Assembly (NCBI GenBank): GCA_000383715.1
Contig: KB911906.1
Coordinates: 32,460 to 64,930 of the forward strand
Direction of reading: 5' to 3'
DNA: 32,471 bases
From: Verrucomicrobia bacterium SCGC AAA164-E04
Lineage (GTDB): Bacteria > Verrucomicrobiota > Verrucomicrobiia > Limisphaerales > AAA164-E04
Under the pieces are notes generated by a model that saw only the letters and a program-made list of their open reading frames with translations, was not told the origin of the DNA and searched no databases. Position numbers and translations under genes: made by a program. This document shows, in pieces, positions 17,201 through 25,254 of this stretch; the stretch's first letter is position 1; the number at the start of each line of letters is the position of its first letter.

Positions 17201-19350
17201 TTGGCACTTTTCAAATCGAGCACACATCCTTGAGCAATCCATTCCCTGAGAATTTGGTAAAACGGTTCACCTGGCTTCGCACGTTGACCGCCTTCATGTG
17301 GGACGGCCGAAGTCGATTTCAAAAGCATCAAGCTATCATCCGGTGAGGCAAAGTTGATGCGTCGTCCAGCCAAATCATCGGTGAACGCCCGAACATCATA
17401 CAGCGGGTCATACCCACGCAGGGAGAGTTTAAAACCATTTTTACCATCCTTGGCCCCATGACAGGTACCTGCGTTACAGCCCATTTTTGAAATGACCGGG
17501 TTCACATCCTGCACGAAATCGGGTTTCAATGGCACTGTGTAGCCACTGACTTCGACAGGCAGCTTGAGTGTGTGCTGCTTGAAACTAACCGATAATGTCG
17601 CCTCGCCATCCGCAAGAGGCGTCATCGTTCCTTTGTCGGAAATGGAGGCAATCTCCTTACCCCCGGTCCATTCAACCGAACGAGTCAAATCGACAGACTG
17701 ACCTGATGAGGTCCATCCCTGGACCACCGGTTGAACCGATTGATGTGCATTGGAAAAATGTATGTTCGGTGGAGAAACACTCAGGGTGTAGACACCATCC
17801 GGATCGCTGTCTTTCAATGGAACAGGAACAAAGGCTCGCTGCAGCGAGAGGGTATTTGAACTCAGCACTCGAACGATGCCATCCGCCCCGCCTACTGCAA
17901 TTTGCGATCCATCCGGATGGAATGATACGGCATACAAAGCGGTATTGAATGCACTGTCAGCAATCAAGGAAGCCCCTTGAGTCCAATAATCTTCTACTTT
18001 CTTACGCTCTTCAGCATTACGACTGCCTGCCACTTTAGCCATGATGCTCTTCAACTCAGCATTTAAATCACTGTCAATGTCACTGCTGTAAGTATGAGCA
18101 TACCCCTTACCATCCAGACTGCTTACCGCAGCGATCTGTTTACCATTGGCAGAGAAATCCACTCCGAAGATCCGTCCCTTCATGGGCGAATAACGTCGGA
18201 CCAAATTGGCGTTGTCTCCGATCACACGTTTTGTCTGTCGAAAAAGCCGGTATATTTGAGGGGTTCCGTCAGAAGCACCAATGAGCACCTCATCACGTGA
18301 AGGATGTCTGGCGACAGACTGGATGCCACCCCTCAAAGCCCCGGGAGTGATGGAGGTGATGTTATCGACAAAGCGCTCGGTGCTGACTTCGATTAACTTG
18401 GCTGTTTGATCGCGCCCGACGGAGACCACATGATCTCCCTTCACATTGAAAACCGTGTCAATGACCCAATCATTGTGAGATCCTTGAAAAAGCACCTGTT
18501 TACCATCTGCAACTTGAAAGGCTCGCAACGTATTGTCAGCACAGCCCAAAGCCACAAGCTCACCATCAGGAGACCAACTGACGCCATACACGGTGTCATA
18601 GGAAACTGGCACTGAAAGATCCAGGGTTCCATCGTTCACATCCCAGATTTGTAATTCCCCCATCCGTCCTGGCGAACCGCCTGCAACGGCCAGCTTTCGA
18701 CCATCAGGTGAGAATCTGACCGATTCAATCCGCTGTGAGAGTCCAATCAATCGTTTTTCAAGTCCGGAACCATCTGCTTTGTGAAGAAGCACCTCATGAA
18801 AACCGGATACAGCTAACCATGCTCCGTCCGGCGAATAATCCAAGGAGGCAATCAAGGGGGGCCGTGTGTAGACGGGAGGATGATCCAAATCGAATTTGGG
18901 AACCGCATTTGCCGGGGTATCGTTCAATGCTCCCTGGTCTATCCACTGTTTGACAAGATCGATTTCAACTTGAGAAAGGGGTTCCTCTTTGCGAGGCATT
19001 TCCGCCTTGCCATTGACAGGTGTGATGAGTTCGACCAAATAGCTTTCGCCAGCATTCCCCGGAAGGATCGCTTTTCCATCACTTTCCCCACCCTGAATCA
19101 TTGTCTCAAAGTGAGTCATGATGTAGTCACCCTCCGGTTTGGCGGGTTGATGACAGCCGTGACACTTGGCTTGAAAGATAGGACGAATCTGAGTGTAGTA
19201 GCTCACCGAAGTAGCATCTGCAGATTGCAAAATAGATGAGGAGAGACTGCATATCCCCATGCATAGCAAAAAAAGTCCTTTGACCAAATCTCGCCATACA
19301 CGACCGCAAACAGGGTAAACTGTTGGTGATTGAATCATGATAGTAGTCAT
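14284..19350 (-). CDS. Giant periplasmic PSCyt1/WD40/Big_2/DUF1549/DUF1553 cytochrome protein
   Basis: This protein has 1688 residues from the ATG at 19350; a TTG ten codons upstream is less likely. Order: signal segment; PSCyt1-type cytochrome with 'CHGCH' near residue 65; WD40 propeller (about 155-505); Ig-like Big_2 (about 520-600); a second cytochrome-like block with 'CNAGTCH' (C-X4-CH, atypical spacing); a second Big_2; DUF1549 with 'RRLYLDLTGLP' and the third site 'CNKCHDHP'; DUF1553 with 'YVNRIWGYLMGMGL'. About 350 residues of coiled coil and a beta-rich, carbohydrate-binding-like domain then interrupt DUF1553, whose last helix closes the protein ('AAQDVAWALINNPSFLF'). Family members are predicted secreted c-type cytochromes of PVC bacteria, partners of DUF1501 proteins, possibly feeding electrons during polymer oxidation. 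Their substrates are unknown. Confidence 0.92.
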   Translation of the reverse strand: MTTIMIQSPTVYPVCGRVWRDLVKGLFLLCMGICSLSSSILQSADATSVSYYTQIRPIFQAKCHGCHQPAKPEGDYIMTHFETMIQGGESDGKAILPGNAGESYLVELITPVNGKAEMPRKEEPLSQVEIDLVKQWIDQGALNDTPANAVPKFDLDHPPVYTRPPLIASLDYSPDGAWLAVSGFHEVLLHKADGSGLEKRLIGLSQRIESVRFSPDGRKLAVAGGSPGRMGELQIWDVNDGTLDLSVPVSYDTVYGVSWSPDGELVALGCADNTLRAFQVADGKQVLFQGSHNDWVIDTVFNVKGDHVVSVGRDQTAKLIEVSTERFVDNITSITPGALRGGIQSVARHPSRDEVLIGASDGTPQIYRLFRQTKRVIGDNANLVRRYSPMKGRIFGVDFSANGKQIAAVSSLDGKGYAHTYSSDIDSDLNAELKSIMAKVAGSRNAEERKKVEDYWTQGASLIADSAFNTALYAVSFHPDGSQIAVGGADGIVRVLSSNTLSLQRAFVPVPLKDSDPDGVYTLSVSPPNIHFSNAHQSVQPVVQGWTSSGQSVDLTRSVEWTGGKEIASISDKGTMTPLADGEATLSVSFKQHTLKLPVEVSGYTVPLKPDFVQDVNPVISKMGCNAGTCHGAKDGKNGFKLSLRGYDPLYDVRAFTDDLAGRRINFASPDDSLMLLKSTSAVPHEGGQRAKPGEPFYQILREWIAQGCVLDLKSAKASSIEVIPQNPVIQSIGDLQQLRVVAHFPDGTQRDVTREAFVESSNTEVASVNDVGLVSSIRRGEAPMLARYEGAYASTTITVMGDRSGYEWVDLEAFNKIDEAAMTKWKRMRILPSGLCSDTEFVRRLYLDLTGLPPSVAAIKTFLDDPKPSNEKRETLIDQLVGNREFVDYWTNKWADLLQVNRKFLGTEGASLFRDWIRKEIEGNTPYDQFARQILTADGSNKENPAAAYYKILREPDLIMENTTHLFLATRFNCNKCHDHPFERWTQDQYYEMSAYFARVSFKADPTSKDKYIGGTAVEGRKPLYEIVYEKDEGEVTHLRTGKSAVPSFPYEADFDGHEKEGTRRNELASWMTSPDNAYFAKSYVNRIWGYLMGMGLIEPLDDIRAGNPPSNPELLEWLTQDFVESGFDTRHLIRTICKSRVYQLSIETNEWNEDDQINFSHATPKRLPAEVLHDSIYFVTGSVPEFPGVPRGTRAVQLPDVGVKLADGFLANLGRPVRESACECERSSELQLGSILSLVSGPTVDQAISDSANAIADLIKKQSDDTKVIDALYWRILNRAPRPAEVEQNLLAFNLIEKHHGDIQVQLASYERDYAPIQKRIELEHQTRVANTEADLNTYLETIAAKEAELDAEQEKSVHQNEKALADHEATFDERFVHWSQSAETGTSWEAMDIRSVSASNDTKLVLQRDSVIQAEGKLGKTEYVVLGKAGGEALRAIRLEALIHDTLPKNGPGRADDGNFVLTEIEVRWAPDSDPDAWKKIKLHKPQADFSQQNFPVKNAIDGNKSGNNGWAVSPQLGQYHSALFELNEPIVSDESYQIEIKLTQHYQGNKYALGRFRLSITSDEGEIDLGIPLTIDSILALSADERSDEQQQSLKTFFEGRDKQLLQLKKALEVAKKPRPEDPQVTKLKARLELVSQPLPMDTTLKQLRRAFDLSSQQMKNTRLTAAQDVAWALINNPSFLFNH

Positions 19351-19534
19351 ATTTTTATAGACGGAAACGATTGGAGGCAAATGTTTTTTTGGGCACTTTC
19401 TTAAATCTTCTCCAATGGGAGCTCATCGATAAATCAAATGAAACCAGGCGGCTTCCCAACTATTTAACCCCCTTTTTGAACTGTCTTGCCAAGCTCAATT
19501 TGCGCATGCTGATTTCGTAAAAACAAATTCAAAT

Positions 19535-20548
19535 ATGAAAGCCGCCATATTCAGCCAGCTCAAACAACCCTTGCAGTTAGAATCTCGCTCCGACCTCGAA
19601 CCTGACCCGGATCATGTAATCGTCAACCTGAAAACTGCCGCATTGAATCGACGCGATTACTGGATTACCCGTGGAATGTATCCAGACATACGCACACCGG
19701 TGGTCCTTGGCTCCGACGGGGCTGGAACGGTCTCGAAAACAGGTGTTGGTGTGGATTCAGATTGGAACGGCAGAAAAGTAATCATTCAACCCGGTTTGGA
19801 TTGGGGAGATGACGCATCCAAACAATCCGAATCATATCACATCCTTGGCATGCCGGTGGACGGAACCTTTGCCACACAGGTGCAAGTGCCTGTTGGGAAT
19901 CTTTATCCAAAACCCGCTGGCCTCGACTGGAATCAATCAGCTGCGCTTCCCCTTGCCGGCCTCACCGCCTACAGGGCTCTATTCACTCAAGGAGGTATCA
20001 AAAAAGGCATGAATATCTTGATCACCGGAGCCGGAGGAGGTGTTTCTTCATTGGCAGTTCAGTTCAGTGTTGCCAGCGGAGCGCATGTCTGGGTGACCTC
20101 TTCTTCAGGCAGCAAAATCGAAAGAGCCGTCCAACTGGGAGCTCGGGGTGGCGAGAATTACAATCATGAAAACTGGTTTAAGTCGCTGGCAGATCGAGCG
20201 GGAGCATTCGATGTCATCATCGATAGCGCAGGTGGAAAAGGATATCACGCATTGATTGAGTTGGCAGCACCAGGAGGCCGCATCGTGAATTATGGTGCGA
20301 CATCTGGAAACCCGAAAAACATTGATATGTTCAAAGTATTCTGGAAACAGCTTCGTATGCAGGGAACGACCATGGGATCAGCTCAGGACTTCAAGGAAAT
20401 GCTCACTTTGGTTGAATCAAGAAACATTCAGCCTTTGGTCGATAAAATCTACCCGCTTGCCGAGATAAACCAGGCACTCGACGTCATGAAACATTCGTCG
20501 CAATTCGGAAAAATTGTTATTTGTTGCCAGGATGACACAATAGCATGA
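19535..20548 (+). CDS. Zinc-independent MDR-family NAD(P)H oxidoreductase (quinone oxidoreductase-like)
   Basis: This 337-residue medium-chain dehydrogenase/reductase has an N-terminal GroES-like domain ('AALNRRDYWITRGMYP', 'VLGSDGAGTV') and a Rossmann domain with the nucleotide loop 'ITGAGGGVSSLAVQFS' (about residue 165) and 'DVIIDSAGG'. The cysteine cluster of structural-zinc alcohol dehydrogenases is missing, placing it with quinone oxidoreductase/YhdH-like members. It is cytoplasmic. The substrate is unknown; such enzymes reduce quinones or activated alkenes with NADPH. It is divergent from the giant cytochrome gene (about 185 bases) and lies 84 bases upstream of the predicted selenoprotein, with a GC-rich hairpin between them. 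Confidence 0.9.
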   Translation: MKAAIFSQLKQPLQLESRSDLEPDPDHVIVNLKTAALNRRDYWITRGMYPDIRTPVVLGSDGAGTVSKTGVGVDSDWNGRKVIIQPGLDWGDDASKQSESYHILGMPVDGTFATQVQVPVGNLYPKPAGLDWNQSAALPLAGLTAYRALFTQGGIKKGMNILITGAGGGVSSLAVQFSVASGAHVWVTSSSGSKIERAVQLGARGGENYNHENWFKSLADRAGAFDVIIDSAGGKGYHALIELAAPGGRIVNYGATSGNPKNIDMFKVFWKQLRMQGTTMGSAQDFKEMLTLVESRNIQPLVDKIYPLAEINQALDVMKHSSQFGKIVICCQDDTIA

Positions 20549-20566
20549 TCCCCGGACATGTAGGTT

Positions 20567-20591
20567 GCCCCGCGTTCAGCGGGGCGCTTCC
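20567..20591 (+). terminator. GC-rich hairpin after the MDR gene, probable terminator
   Basis: GCCCCGC (20567-20573) pairs perfectly with GCGGGGC (20579-20585) around the loop GTTCA. A mixed C/T stretch follows rather than a clean T-run. Its position between the two plus-strand genes fits a weak terminator, so the selenoprotein gene may have its own promoter or receive read-through. Confidence 0.5.
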
Positions 20592-20632
20592 TTCCTTGCA
20601 ATGCAGCCTGACACCATTAGGTTCAGCACACC

Positions 20633-21214
20633 ATGAAGCACATGCATCCAATAAAAATCATTGCGGGATCGATGCTGGGGCTCGCTCTCGCTATGAACGC
20701 ACCCAAGGCAGCTGACTCAGCTCCACCTGAAAAGACAGGGCTAGGTGTAGGGCAGGCAGCACCTGACTGGAAGTTAAGCGATCAAAATGGAAAAAAGCAC
20801 ACACTCCGGTCACTGATTCAAAAAGGACCTGTTGCCCTGGTTTTTTATCGGTCGGCAAATTGGTGACCTTTTTGCAAAAAGCAGCTGGTTCAGTTGCAGG
20901 AGAATTTGGAGGAAATTGAATCCACAGGTGGACGCGTGGTTGCCATCAGTTACGATTCCCTGGACACACTCAAACGGTTCGCTCGATCTGGCGGAATCAC
21001 CTTCCCATTGCTGTCGGACACAGACAGCAAAACCATCGAAGCCTATGGTGTTCGCAACCTGGAAGCAGCCGGATCCGCGATCGACGGCGTGCCTCATCCG
21101 GGAACATTCATCATCGATCAGAAAGGCATCATCCGCTTCAAATTATTCCTGAAGGGATATCGTGACAGACATACAGTCGATGCCTTGATCAAAGCCTTTA
21201 ACGAAACCAAATGA
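20633..21214 (+). CDS. Predicted exported peroxiredoxin-like selenoprotein (in-frame UGA = Sec78)
   Basis: Read through one in-frame TGA (20864-20866), this is a 193-residue thioredoxin-fold protein of the AhpC/TSA (peroxiredoxin-like) family. A Sec signal (about 1-26, 'IIAGSMLGLALAMNAPKAA') precedes the domain start 'VGQAAPDWKLSDQNGKK'. The redox motif is 'FYRSANW-U-PFCKKQL', where cysteine homologues have 'W-C-P-(F/Y)-C'. Downstream sequence stays in frame with family features ('VAISYDS', 'FPLLSDTDSKTIEAYGV', 'PGTFIIDQKGIIRF'). The UGA is followed by C, a leaky context, and by a SECIS-like hairpin at 20881-20897. U78-x-x-C81 would be the catalytic pair reducing peroxides or disulfides outside the cytoplasm. 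The alternative is a nonsense mutation or base error. Sec machinery genes are not in this window. Confidence 0.85.
20881..20897 (+). promoter_or_regulatory. Bacterial SECIS-like element for Sec insertion
   Basis: GCAGCU (20881-20886) pairs with AGUUGC (20892-20897), six pairs including one G-U, closing the loop GGUUC. The loop begins 20 bases after the UGA and has G in its first two positions. Loop-proximal G and a distance of roughly 16-37 bases are the known hallmarks of bacterial SECIS hairpins bound by SelB. The element lies within the coding sequence, as expected in bacteria. Confidence 0.72.
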
Positions 21215-21233
21215 AATGATCTGTCCACACACG

Positions 21234-21274
21234 AGGGCGCGGCAGCTTGTGATGACTGAAGCGCCTTTTCAGTC
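21234..21274. terminator. Weak hairpins between the convergent selenoprotein and DUF6797 genes
   Basis: GGGCGC (21235-21240) can pair with GCGCCT (21261-21266), followed by TTTT, as a weak plus-strand terminator. A competing 7-bp inverted repeat GACTGAA/TTCAGTC (21254-21260/21268-21274) overlaps the minus-strand stop codon. Neither is a strong intrinsic terminator. Confidence 0.3.
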
Positions 21275-24200
21275 TAAAAGAGTCCCTTGCCCAAATGATG
21301 GATGGAATTGTGTATCACCCGGGTAACAGGTGCATTACCGGCTGCGCCTTTGAGTTCGCATCGCATTTCCATTCCCCATGTCGGATGAATTTCAGGAATC
21401 TCAAGAAAGAGCGTTCGTCTGTCTTGGGATAATACAGCAGATTTAACGGCTAATTCACGTTCATCGTAATGACGCGAACCGTAATTTGCCGTGCGTTTCA
21501 GGCTCCATGTCTGAATCTTGTAATGAGCTGCATTCTCCGTGAAATCCTTGTCGAGTGGGTCCGAAAAAGTGATCCGCATACCAGTCTCAATGGCTTCCAG
21601 TGCCGTGGGCATATAGGCTGGCTTGCCCGTGTATCGAATGCGATAAAACCCACCGGCTTGATGCTGGGTTCCGGCCCAGGCAAACATCCCCGCTCCGTAA
21701 AGCTGACCATTCCCGGGATGAAATCGCCCGCGCATGACGCCAGTTGGAAACTGCGAGATAGGCAATTCACACATACCGCCCTGCGCCTGCCCCTGGATTA
21801 ATTCGTGAGGCACGGTGTATATTTTGCCGTAACCATAGGACAGGTTCAACAACACCCCATTCAAAGGCCCCCACTGAGCAGGCTCAGTTGCCCAGAGCAG
21901 CTCCGCGGGTGAACGATCAAAACCGTTGGTGATCCAACACAAAGGTTGTTCCATGGCTTCATCTGAACTGTCTTTCACGTCATGATAGCCAAACATGTTC
22001 CCATAAAACCCTCCTTCTTTGACATAGTTAATCCTGTTTTTCGGATTCCAGTGGCCTTCCTGGTCCGTCACGATCCATGTGCCATCGGGATTCAAGCACA
22101 CTCCATTGGCTGCACGGAATCCATTGGCCACAATATCAGTCCGCGAACCATCGGACGACACGCGCAGTAATGTGCCGTGATGTGGCACCAAAGCGGTTTT
22201 GGCGTGACGTGCAGATTTGGCGTAATAGAAATTACCGCTCTGATCCACTTGCAATCCCATGGCAAACTCATGGAAGTGTTCAGTCACTTGTGCGTCATTA
22301 TTGAAACTCTCCACGTAATCAATTTCCTGGTCTCCATTGAAATCGTGCAGTCGTGCGATCTGATCACGGCATGTTACATAAATGAAACCCTCATGAATTT
22401 TCAACCCCAACGGTTGAAACAATCCGGAACAAATGCGTCTCCATCGCAAGTCTTTTAAATCACCGGCCACACCGTCCACCAGCCATACGTCCCCCATCCA
22501 GGTACAGACGGCGGCTCGATCCGGGTTATCAGGAAAAAAATCGAATCCACCAAGACGCATCCATGATTCCCACGGGTTGGCCAGCGCATCCGGCACGGTC
22601 AGGACATCGACAGCAAAAGGTTCATCACTGTTACCCTGAACCCCCTGAGTGTGAATGACTTTTTGCCCGAAACGAGATTTACCTCCTCGAGTAAACACTT
22701 CCAGATCTTCGACAGGAATCGCGGCTTCCAATCCCTTCAGTGTATCTTCATCCGTTTTGGCAATGAGCAGGTTGAAATGCTGATCTGATGCGCCCGCAGG
22801 AATCACCAGTTCCACGAAACCACCGAGACGCCTCGTCGTGACTCCCGACGCACCCCGTATGCTGACTGCCAGGTCATCCCGGTCGGGTGCAATACGGGAT
22901 ACAAGTGCTTGCGAATGGGGGGCCACATTGAACGTGCGCACAAAGATGGGCGAACTCCCGTAATCAAACACACCCGGTTTTTCGAGAATCATCGTATTTC
23001 CCACAGTGTAACGTATGACCGCTTTATCTTCATGGTAATAAAGCCCCTTGTAATGCACCCAGTCCTTTGGCAACGGACCAAATTGACGGCCGTCTCTTCC
23101 AACGATCCGCTGGTCTTCCCATGTATCCTGTGAAGGGTGCTTCCAGGCGGGTGCATCGGAGTTAATCCATGCCACATCACCTTTGATGCGTGTATGCGTT
23201 CCATGGGACCCATCAAACGCGATGCCTCGCCAATCGGTGAATGCATCGCCACTGTAGGCGGCAGCCACACGCATGGTATCTTCGTCGTAAACCATCCATG
23301 CCCTGCCCTTCGAAACACCTCCATCTCCAGGATTCAATCGAATATTGATCCCTTTCTGGGCTATATTCCACTCAGAGATTTTTTCGGCGTCATTCACTTG
23401 ATACGTCCACATCAGGGCTGGCCCAAAATCCATCAATTCATATTGATTGTCCCGACGCTCTGTCACTGCCTCGGATTCCCTTAAAGTCTTGAGGGGGCGA
23501 GGCAATGAAGCCAGGTAAGGTGCATCCACTTCAAAATACTGATCACTGTTGTGAGGTTTGATCAGGTTTTCACGAATGTATTGAATCACCGCGTATTTCT
23601 CCGCACGGGTGTATTGCCCTTGAGGCACCATCAACCCGTAACCACGACTCAGTGTCTGGAACATCCCGTAGGGATCTTTTCCATTCTTGAATGCACCTTC
23701 ATGAAATTTAAGTGCCGTTGGGAGTGAACCGGGAGTTTGAGCCGTTCCATGACAGGTGACACAGAGGCTGTGATAAAGTTTTCTTCCTGCTTCCATCGTC
23801 TCATCATCCCAATCTGCCATCAGCTGGGCATGATCCGTCGCCACAAGCGGCTGAACCCAGGCCTCTTCGATCCGAACAGGTCCTTCCACCCTCAGAACAA
23901 CAGGATAACCGCGCATGCCATCTCCATTGAAAGTTTCCTCTAAGGTTGCAGCTTGCCAGTCAAAACCGGGTTGAACTTTGATTTTATCGGTGGATTCATC
24001 TTGAATCAATTTGGATAGGGCCAGGTGACGCAGCCCACCTTTCCAGAATTGGATTTGCTGCAGATCGCCCCCTTCCCAATCCAGTCCAAAGTCCTGAGCA
24101 GAAGCACCGATCTTGAAAACATGATCGTTCTCGTCTTCGGCCATGAAACCTCTTTTTTTACCCACCGACTGACCGTCCAGAAAGAGTTCAACATCCCCGT

Positions 24201-24849
24201 TGCGCACATGAAGCACCACATGATGCGGCTTCCCATCATTGACTTTCGGTCCACCAGAGACAGCCCCCAGCCAACCTATATCAAAAACAAGCCGTCCATC
24301 CCGGATGAACAACGCTTTTGCATTCGGAGACCATTTTCCTTCAGCCATGCATTTTGCAAACAAAGTGCCACTCCCCTCAGTAACGAATCGAGCAGAAACG
24401 GTATAGTCCCCATCCATTGAAAACAGACTCGAAGCCTCTTCTTGCGTCGATTGATACTGACTCGTTTGCTTGACAGGCAAACTCATCTTCATCATTTCAC
24501 GACCATCTACCATCGCAAAAAGACGTCCAGCTTGACGGTCCAGATGCTCATGCTCAATCGACATCACATGATTGCCTGAAAGCAGGTTTAGCTTGATATG
24601 CTGCCCCAGGTGCACTGCTCCTTCCTGCCCGGCTGGCAACTGGTATTTCATGAACAATCGAAAATTGGCAAAAGGCTGGTCTGATTTTTGCCCTTGTTCA
24701 AAAACGTTTCGCCTTAGTTCCATGGCTGTTTTTGAAGCAGGAAATCCCACGACCTGAGCTAAGGCTCCGTATGGCAGCAGCGAAATAAGCAGACAAAAGG
24801 AAACAGCGGTGATGGAATAAAGCTTTGTTGATGAATTCATACTATTCAT
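21274..24849 (-). CDS. Exported LamG / cytochrome c / DUF6797 / propeller protein
   Basis: This protein has 1191 residues from the ATG at 24849; the frame extends 20 codons further, but the signal peptide 'LYSITAVSFCLLISLLPYGALA' fits this start. Order: signal; a LamG-like concanavalin fold (about 140-290; 'DYTVSARFV', 'HHVVLHVRNGDVELFLDGQSVG'); cytochrome c with 'CVTCH' near 362 and a later 'GLMVPQGQY' that may give the axial Met; DUF6797 (about 450-620; 'YDEDTMRVAAAYSGDAFTDWRG'); then a glucose/sorbosone-dehydrogenase-like propeller (about 700-1040; 'CTWMGDVWLVDGV', 'ANGVCLNPDGTWIVTDQEGHW'). Such heme/propeller fusions are common in PVC bacteria and are thought to oxidise sugars in the periplasm; the substrate and any PQQ use are unproven. 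It is convergent with the selenoprotein gene. Confidence 0.88.
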   Translation of the reverse strand: MNSMNSSTKLYSITAVSFCLLISLLPYGALAQVVGFPASKTAMELRRNVFEQGQKSDQPFANFRLFMKYQLPAGQEGAVHLGQHIKLNLLSGNHVMSIEHEHLDRQAGRLFAMVDGREMMKMSLPVKQTSQYQSTQEEASSLFSMDGDYTVSARFVTEGSGTLFAKCMAEGKWSPNAKALFIRDGRLVFDIGWLGAVSGGPKVNDGKPHHVVLHVRNGDVELFLDGQSVGKKRGFMAEDENDHVFKIGASAQDFGLDWEGGDLQQIQFWKGGLRHLALSKLIQDESTDKIKVQPGFDWQAATLEETFNGDGMRGYPVVLRVEGPVRIEEAWVQPLVATDHAQLMADWDDETMEAGRKLYHSLCVTCHGTAQTPGSLPTALKFHEGAFKNGKDPYGMFQTLSRGYGLMVPQGQYTRAEKYAVIQYIRENLIKPHNSDQYFEVDAPYLASLPRPLKTLRESEAVTERRDNQYELMDFGPALMWTYQVNDAEKISEWNIAQKGINIRLNPGDGGVSKGRAWMVYDEDTMRVAAAYSGDAFTDWRGIAFDGSHGTHTRIKGDVAWINSDAPAWKHPSQDTWEDQRIVGRDGRQFGPLPKDWVHYKGLYYHEDKAVIRYTVGNTMILEKPGVFDYGSSPIFVRTFNVAPHSQALVSRIAPDRDDLAVSIRGASGVTTRRLGGFVELVIPAGASDQHFNLLIAKTDEDTLKGLEAAIPVEDLEVFTRGGKSRFGQKVIHTQGVQGNSDEPFAVDVLTVPDALANPWESWMRLGGFDFFPDNPDRAAVCTWMGDVWLVDGVAGDLKDLRWRRICSGLFQPLGLKIHEGFIYVTCRDQIARLHDFNGDQEIDYVESFNNDAQVTEHFHEFAMGLQVDQSGNFYYAKSARHAKTALVPHHGTLLRVSSDGSRTDIVANGFRAANGVCLNPDGTWIVTDQEGHWNPKNRINYVKEGGFYGNMFGYHDVKDSSDEAMEQPLCWITNGFDRSPAELLWATEPAQWGPLNGVLLNLSYGYGKIYTVPHELIQGQAQGGMCELPISQFPTGVMRGRFHPGNGQLYGAGMFAWAGTQHQAGGFYRIRYTGKPAYMPTALEAIETGMRITFSDPLDKDFTENAAHYKIQTWSLKRTANYGSRHYDERELAVKSAVLSQDRRTLFLEIPEIHPTWGMEMRCELKGAAGNAPVTRVIHNSIHHLGKGLF

Positions 24850-25254
24850 GGTTGTTATTACTAACGGACAAGATCTGGTTTTATTGTCATCCTCCATCAT
24901 TTTGATCAACTTCCCGAACCTTCAGACAAAAGGTTCAGGGGTATCAAGGGCCAATTAATCATGAGCACTTGATACATCATCCATTCGGACGAATCAAAAA
25001 AAAATCGAGCTAGTTTCCGGGAACAGCCCATTCCTGAAAACTTTGCACGGCCTAAAAGCACCTCATCAAGCCTGACGGACCACTGAGACTGGGTGCGCGA
25101 TAGATAGGACTATGTTGAAGCTCAGCATGTCTTCCATGGGACAGCAGGCTTAATCGAAAATAAGAGACATTTTCAGAACAGAAAAAAGACCGAAAATTTT
25201 CAGGGCCTTGCCCCATTTTTCTCAAACATTGGCACAATCACTGCTAACAAATAA
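24850..25254. other. Intergenic region upstream of the DUF6797 gene and the sRNA
   Basis: About 400 bases carry no gene. At 24913-24940 an imperfect hairpin (CCCGAACCTT / AAGGTTCAGGG, one bulge) lies about 64 bases before the DUF6797 ATG, possibly in its leader. At 25192-25201 the palindrome GAAAATTTTC lies about 30-40 bases before the sigma-54 element and might be an activator or bending site. Otherwise nothing is recognisable. Confidence 0.4.
25229..25245 (+). promoter_or_regulatory. Sigma-54 (-24/-12) promoter
   Basis: TTGGCACAATCACTGCT matches the RpoN consensus YTGGCAC(G)-N4-TTGC(W) except for C in place of the first T of TTGC. GG (25231-25232) and GC (25243-25244) are exactly 10 bases apart, the invariant spacing. 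Start of transcription is expected near 25255, directly upstream of the three hairpins. No plus-strand protein gene follows. Confidence 0.7.
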
